Assembly: GCA_038886595.1 (NCBI GenBank)
Contig: JAWALV010000023.1
Span: forward strand, 1-8,192
From: CAKZRD01 sp038886595
GTDB taxonomy: Archaea; Nanobdellota; Nanobdellia; Pacearchaeales; GW2011-AR1
Length of the DNA stretch: 8,192 nt
Direction of reading: 5' to 3'
Shown here: piece after piece, positions 6,417-8,192 of the stretch
Layout of the letters: each line of letters opens with the position of its first letter
Numbering within the stretch: the stretch's first letter is position 1
Translations under genes and position numbers: made by a program
Notes under the pieces: generated by a model
Seen by the model: the letters and a program-made list of their open reading frames with translations, nothing else
Told to the model about the DNA's origin: nothing
Database searches by the model: none

Positions 6417-7328
6417 ATGGAAAGAGATGTTTATGATGTTATAATTTTGGGGGGAGGTCCAGCAGGATTAACTGCTGCTTTATATTGTGGAAGATATGGC
6501 CTAAAAACGCTTGTTATAGCTAAAGAAATTGGAGGTACTACAAGTCTGGCCCCAGAAATAGAAAATTGGCCTGGTTTAATATGTACAGGAAAAGAACTTT
6601 CTAAAAGATTTAGAGAACATGCAGAAAAATTCGAGGCAATAATAAAAGAAGAAACTATCTTATCTGTTTTTAAAAAAGAAAATTTATTTGAAGTAGAAAC
6701 AGAAAAAAATAAATTTTATTCAAAAACAATAATAATCTGCTTAGGTACTCAGCATAAAAAATTAGAAATTAAAGGAGAAGAGGAGTTCTTAGGGAAAGGT
6801 GTTAGTTATTGTCCAACTTGCGACGGTAATTTTTTTAAAAATAAAACTGTTGGGGTTATAGGAGGGGCTAATTCTGCAGCTACAGCAGCACTTTATCTTT
6901 CAAAAATAGCAAAAAAAGTTTATATAATATATAGAAGAGATAAAATGAGATGTGAAGCAATACTTTTGAACAGATTAAAAGAGGAACAAAATGTTTTCTT
7001 TTTTTATAATTCAATACCTTTAGAGATAATAGGTGATAAGAAAGTTAAGAAGTTAAAGATATTGGAAAATAACAAAGAAAAATATTTGGATTTGGATGGT
7101 GTTTTTATACAAATAGGAGCTAAGCCAAATTTAGATGTTTTGAAAAATTTAGGCCTCGATGTAAATGAGCAAGATTATATTAAAACAAACAAAAAAATGG
7201 AAACTAATTTAGAAGGAGTTTTTGCTTGTGGAGATATAACTGATAATCCTTTTAAACAAATAACAACCGCGGTTGGAGAAGGTGCTGTAGCAGCATCTTC
7301 AGTTCAAGAATTTATTTTAAGAAAATGA
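6417..7328 (+). CDS. trxB: Thioredoxin reductase (FAD, CxxC)
   Basis: This 303-residue protein is a low-molecular-weight thioredoxin reductase, a cytoplasmic flavoenzyme that passes electrons from NAD(P)H through FAD and a redox disulfide to thioredoxin-like proteins. The FAD-binding Rossmann motif GGGPAG is at 12-17, the redox-active CPTC at 132-135 followed by Asp136, a second nucleotide-binding motif GGANSA at 149-154, and the C-terminal FAD motif GVFACGDI at 267-274. YRRDKMR (172-178) keeps the arginines of the HRRxxxR signature linked to NADPH preference, with Tyr in place of His and GGANSA in place of the usual GGGDSA. The start fits a TATA-like box 25 bp upstream. The stop overlaps the next gene by 4 bp (ATGA). 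No thioredoxin gene is in the window. Confidence 0.96.
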   Translation: MERDVYDVIILGGGPAGLTAALYCGRYGLKTLVIAKEIGGTTSLAPEIENWPGLICTGKELSKRFREHAEKFEAIIKEETILSVFKKENLFEVETEKNKFYSKTIIICLGTQHKKLEIKGEEEFLGKGVSYCPTCDGNFFKNKTVGVIGGANSAATAALYLSKIAKKVYIIYRRDKMRCEAILLNRLKEEQNVFFFYNSIPLEIIGDKKVKKLKILENNKEKYLDLDGVFIQIGAKPNLDVLKNLGLDVNEQDYIKTNKKMETNLEGVFACGDITDNPFKQITTAVGEGAVAASSVQEFILRK

Positions 7329-7747
7329 AAATAGAGAAAATTAAAGAATTAGAGAATGAATTATTAAATTGCGAAAGACTTTATTATTTTGGAGTTTGTA
7401 TTTTAAAAGAAACTAGAATTTTAAAAAAAGTTTTAATTAATTTATCAGATATATCTCTAAACTTAGTAAATTTTTATTCAGAAATAAAAGATTATAAAAA
7501 TGAAAATAAAAAAATAAAATTTTTTGTAGAGAACTTTGCCTTAAAAAATATTAGAAAAGAAGATTTAAAAGTTTTTATCGAAATATTCAAATTTCATAAA
7601 ATGCATGAGAAAAGTTCATTAGAGTTTATTAGAGGTGATAATTTAATAATTTATTATAATGGAAAATATGAAAGGATCTCAAAGGAAAAAATTATTAAAA
7701 GTTTTAAAATAATAAAATTTTTAATAAAAAAATTGAGTGAGGAGTAA
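7325..7747 (+). CDS. Uncharacterised lysine-rich helical protein downstream of trxB
   Basis: I do not recognise this 140-residue protein. It is rich in Lys, Ile, Glu and Phe and appears mainly helical: a long helix region at about 1-50, another at about 70-94, a probable beta-hairpin at about 99-117 (LEFIRGDNLIIYYNGKYERIS) and a C-terminal helix at about 119-139. There is no signal peptide, membrane segment or zinc site. Its only cysteines are Cys16 and Cys25. The start overlaps the trxB stop as ATGA, so the two are probably co-translated, which hints at a shared role without proving one. No strong Shine-Dalgarno sequence is seen. Its last 13 bp overlap the 3' end of the RNase P RNA gene on the other strand. 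Base use matches trxB. Confidence 0.8.
   Translation: MKIEKIKELENELLNCERLYYFGVCILKETRILKKVLINLSDISLNLVNFYSEIKDYKNENKKIKFFVENFALKNIRKEDLKVFIEIFKFHKMHEKSSLEFIRGDNLIIYYNGKYERISKEKIIKSFKIIKFLIKKLSEE
7726..7732 (-). terminator. T-run terminator of RNase P RNA
   Basis: On the minus strand seven T residues begin 3 nt after the 3' end of helix P1 of the RNase P RNA. This is the right place for intrinsic archaeal termination. The run lies inside the convergent unknown coding sequence, where it codes for lysines. Confidence 0.55.
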
Positions 7748-8112
7748 GCCGCATTCTGTCGGATTTTGTTATTAGACAAACAATCCGTACCAACATTTGA
7801 CTATGCCTTCCTGATCGATTGGAAGTTGCACCAACCAAGACAGCCGTTTCATCATTTCTTTTGCCAATGTCAGTTTCTTTCCTCAAGAAAGAGGTAGGAA
7901 TTACTTCCCGACATTTCTTGAGGTAAACATCATTCTAGGCAAAAGCTGTGTCGTTTCTGTTCTGTTGCTCCATCTTACGATGGTCCTCTTACGAGGATGG
8001 TTCCCTAAAGAGGGCTTCTCTTGAAGAGTGTGCGGACTTTCCTCAGAAACCAACAATGATTAAGCATTGTTTAAGCTTTTAACTCTGGTTTCCGAAGTTG
8101 GTTTCCTCACTC
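7735..8112 (-). ncRNA. rnpB: RNase P RNA
   Basis: This is the catalytic RNA that matures tRNA 5' ends, about 378 nt. The conserved 5' block GAGGAAAGUCCGCA and 3' block ACAGAAUGCGGCUUA are both present. Helix P4 forms as AAG(U)CCGCA (8039-8031) with UGCGGCUU (7753-7746), with the conserved bulged U. Helix P1 pairs GAGUGAGGA (8112-8104) with UCCUCACUC (7743-7735) and sets both ends. Inside are hairpins with GUAA loops (CCUC/GAGG, CCAUC/GAUGG, GGAA/UUCC), a CCUCAAGAAA/UUUCUUGAGG helix, a CUUUUGCC/GGCAAAAG helix, and a GAUGAAACGGC block resembling CR-III. Local GC is higher than in the neighbours. A TATA-like box lies upstream and a T-run downstream. Small frames read within it are not genes. Confidence 0.95.
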
Positions 8113-8135
8113 TTTTTAGAAAAAAAAAATATTAG

Positions 8136-8145
8136 TTAAATATTT
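8136..8145 (-). promoter_or_regulatory. TATA-like box for RNase P RNA
   Basis: The minus strand reads AAATATTTAA, centred about 28 bp before the predicted RNA 5' end at 8112. It lies between the stop codon of the possible upstream gene and rnpB, so rnpB probably has its own promoter. Confidence 0.45.
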
Positions 8146-8152
8146 TTCTTTT

Positions 8153-8192
8153 TTAATAAAATTTTTCAATAACAAGAGCACGCTCAGTAAAA
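8153..8192 (-). CDS. Possible C-terminal end of an upstream leftward gene
   Basis: Twelve codons read from the window edge as FTERALVIEKFY and then TAA at 8155-8153. The protein-like composition, locally higher GC and clean stop just before the rnpB promoter suggest the tail of a gene lying beyond the window. The piece is too short to name, and another frame or noncoding DNA cannot be excluded. Confidence 0.35.
   Translation of the reverse strand, partial: FTERALVIEKFY

Noticed and set aside
7704..7886. A 60-codon frame on the minus strand
   Set aside because: It lies within the RNase P RNA and its 3' flank. The RNA's helices P1 and P4 and its conserved blocks explain the sequence, and the peptide has no recognisable protein character.

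Overview
The window looks like a piece of an AT-rich archaeal chromosome. The supporting evidence is: an archaeal/eukaryotic-type replication set (MCM helicase, both clamp-loader subunits, an RPA-like protein); an eL41 ribosomal microprotein; an RNase P RNA; and TATA-like boxes about 25 bp before most start codons with almost no 5' leader and no Shine-Dalgarno sequence. The compact spacing and very low GC content suggest a small-genome lineage such as DPANN (Pacearchaeota/Woesearchaeota-like). That placement is an inference from style, not from a phylogeny.

Layout, left to right. Positions 1-1132 (minus) hold the start of a secreted protein, cut by the window edge: signal peptide, a LamG/concanavalin-like segment, then NHL propeller repeats encoded by a near-identical 141-bp tandem repeat. 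Positions 1163-6227 (minus) hold an information-processing block read in the order eL41, rfcS, rfcL, mcm, RPA-like gene. RfcS and RfcL form the PCNA clamp loader, MCM is the replicative helicase, and the OB-fold protein is expected to act at single-stranded DNA. The block is therefore most of a replication-fork toolkit plus one ribosomal protein. Only rfcS-rfcL looks strictly co-translated (2-bp gap); the other genes each have a plausible promoter of their own.

A short divergent promoter region (6228-6303) separates this block from rightward genes: tRNA-Arg(TCG), a thioredoxin reductase (trxB), and a 140-residue protein of unknown function that overlaps trxB by 4 bp. The unknown gene runs head-on into the 3' end of the RNase P RNA gene (7735-8112, minus), so its last codons are the template for one strand of helix P1. 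The final bases may hold the C-terminal end of another leftward gene.

I see no CRISPR array, transposon, toxin-antitoxin pair, defence island or recognisable new multi-gene system. The points most worth checking are the unannotated eL41 microgene, the nested or truncated LamG/NHL protein with its mosaic repeat, the unknown trxB partner, and the overlap with RNase P RNA. No gap without a gene exceeds about 80 bp.
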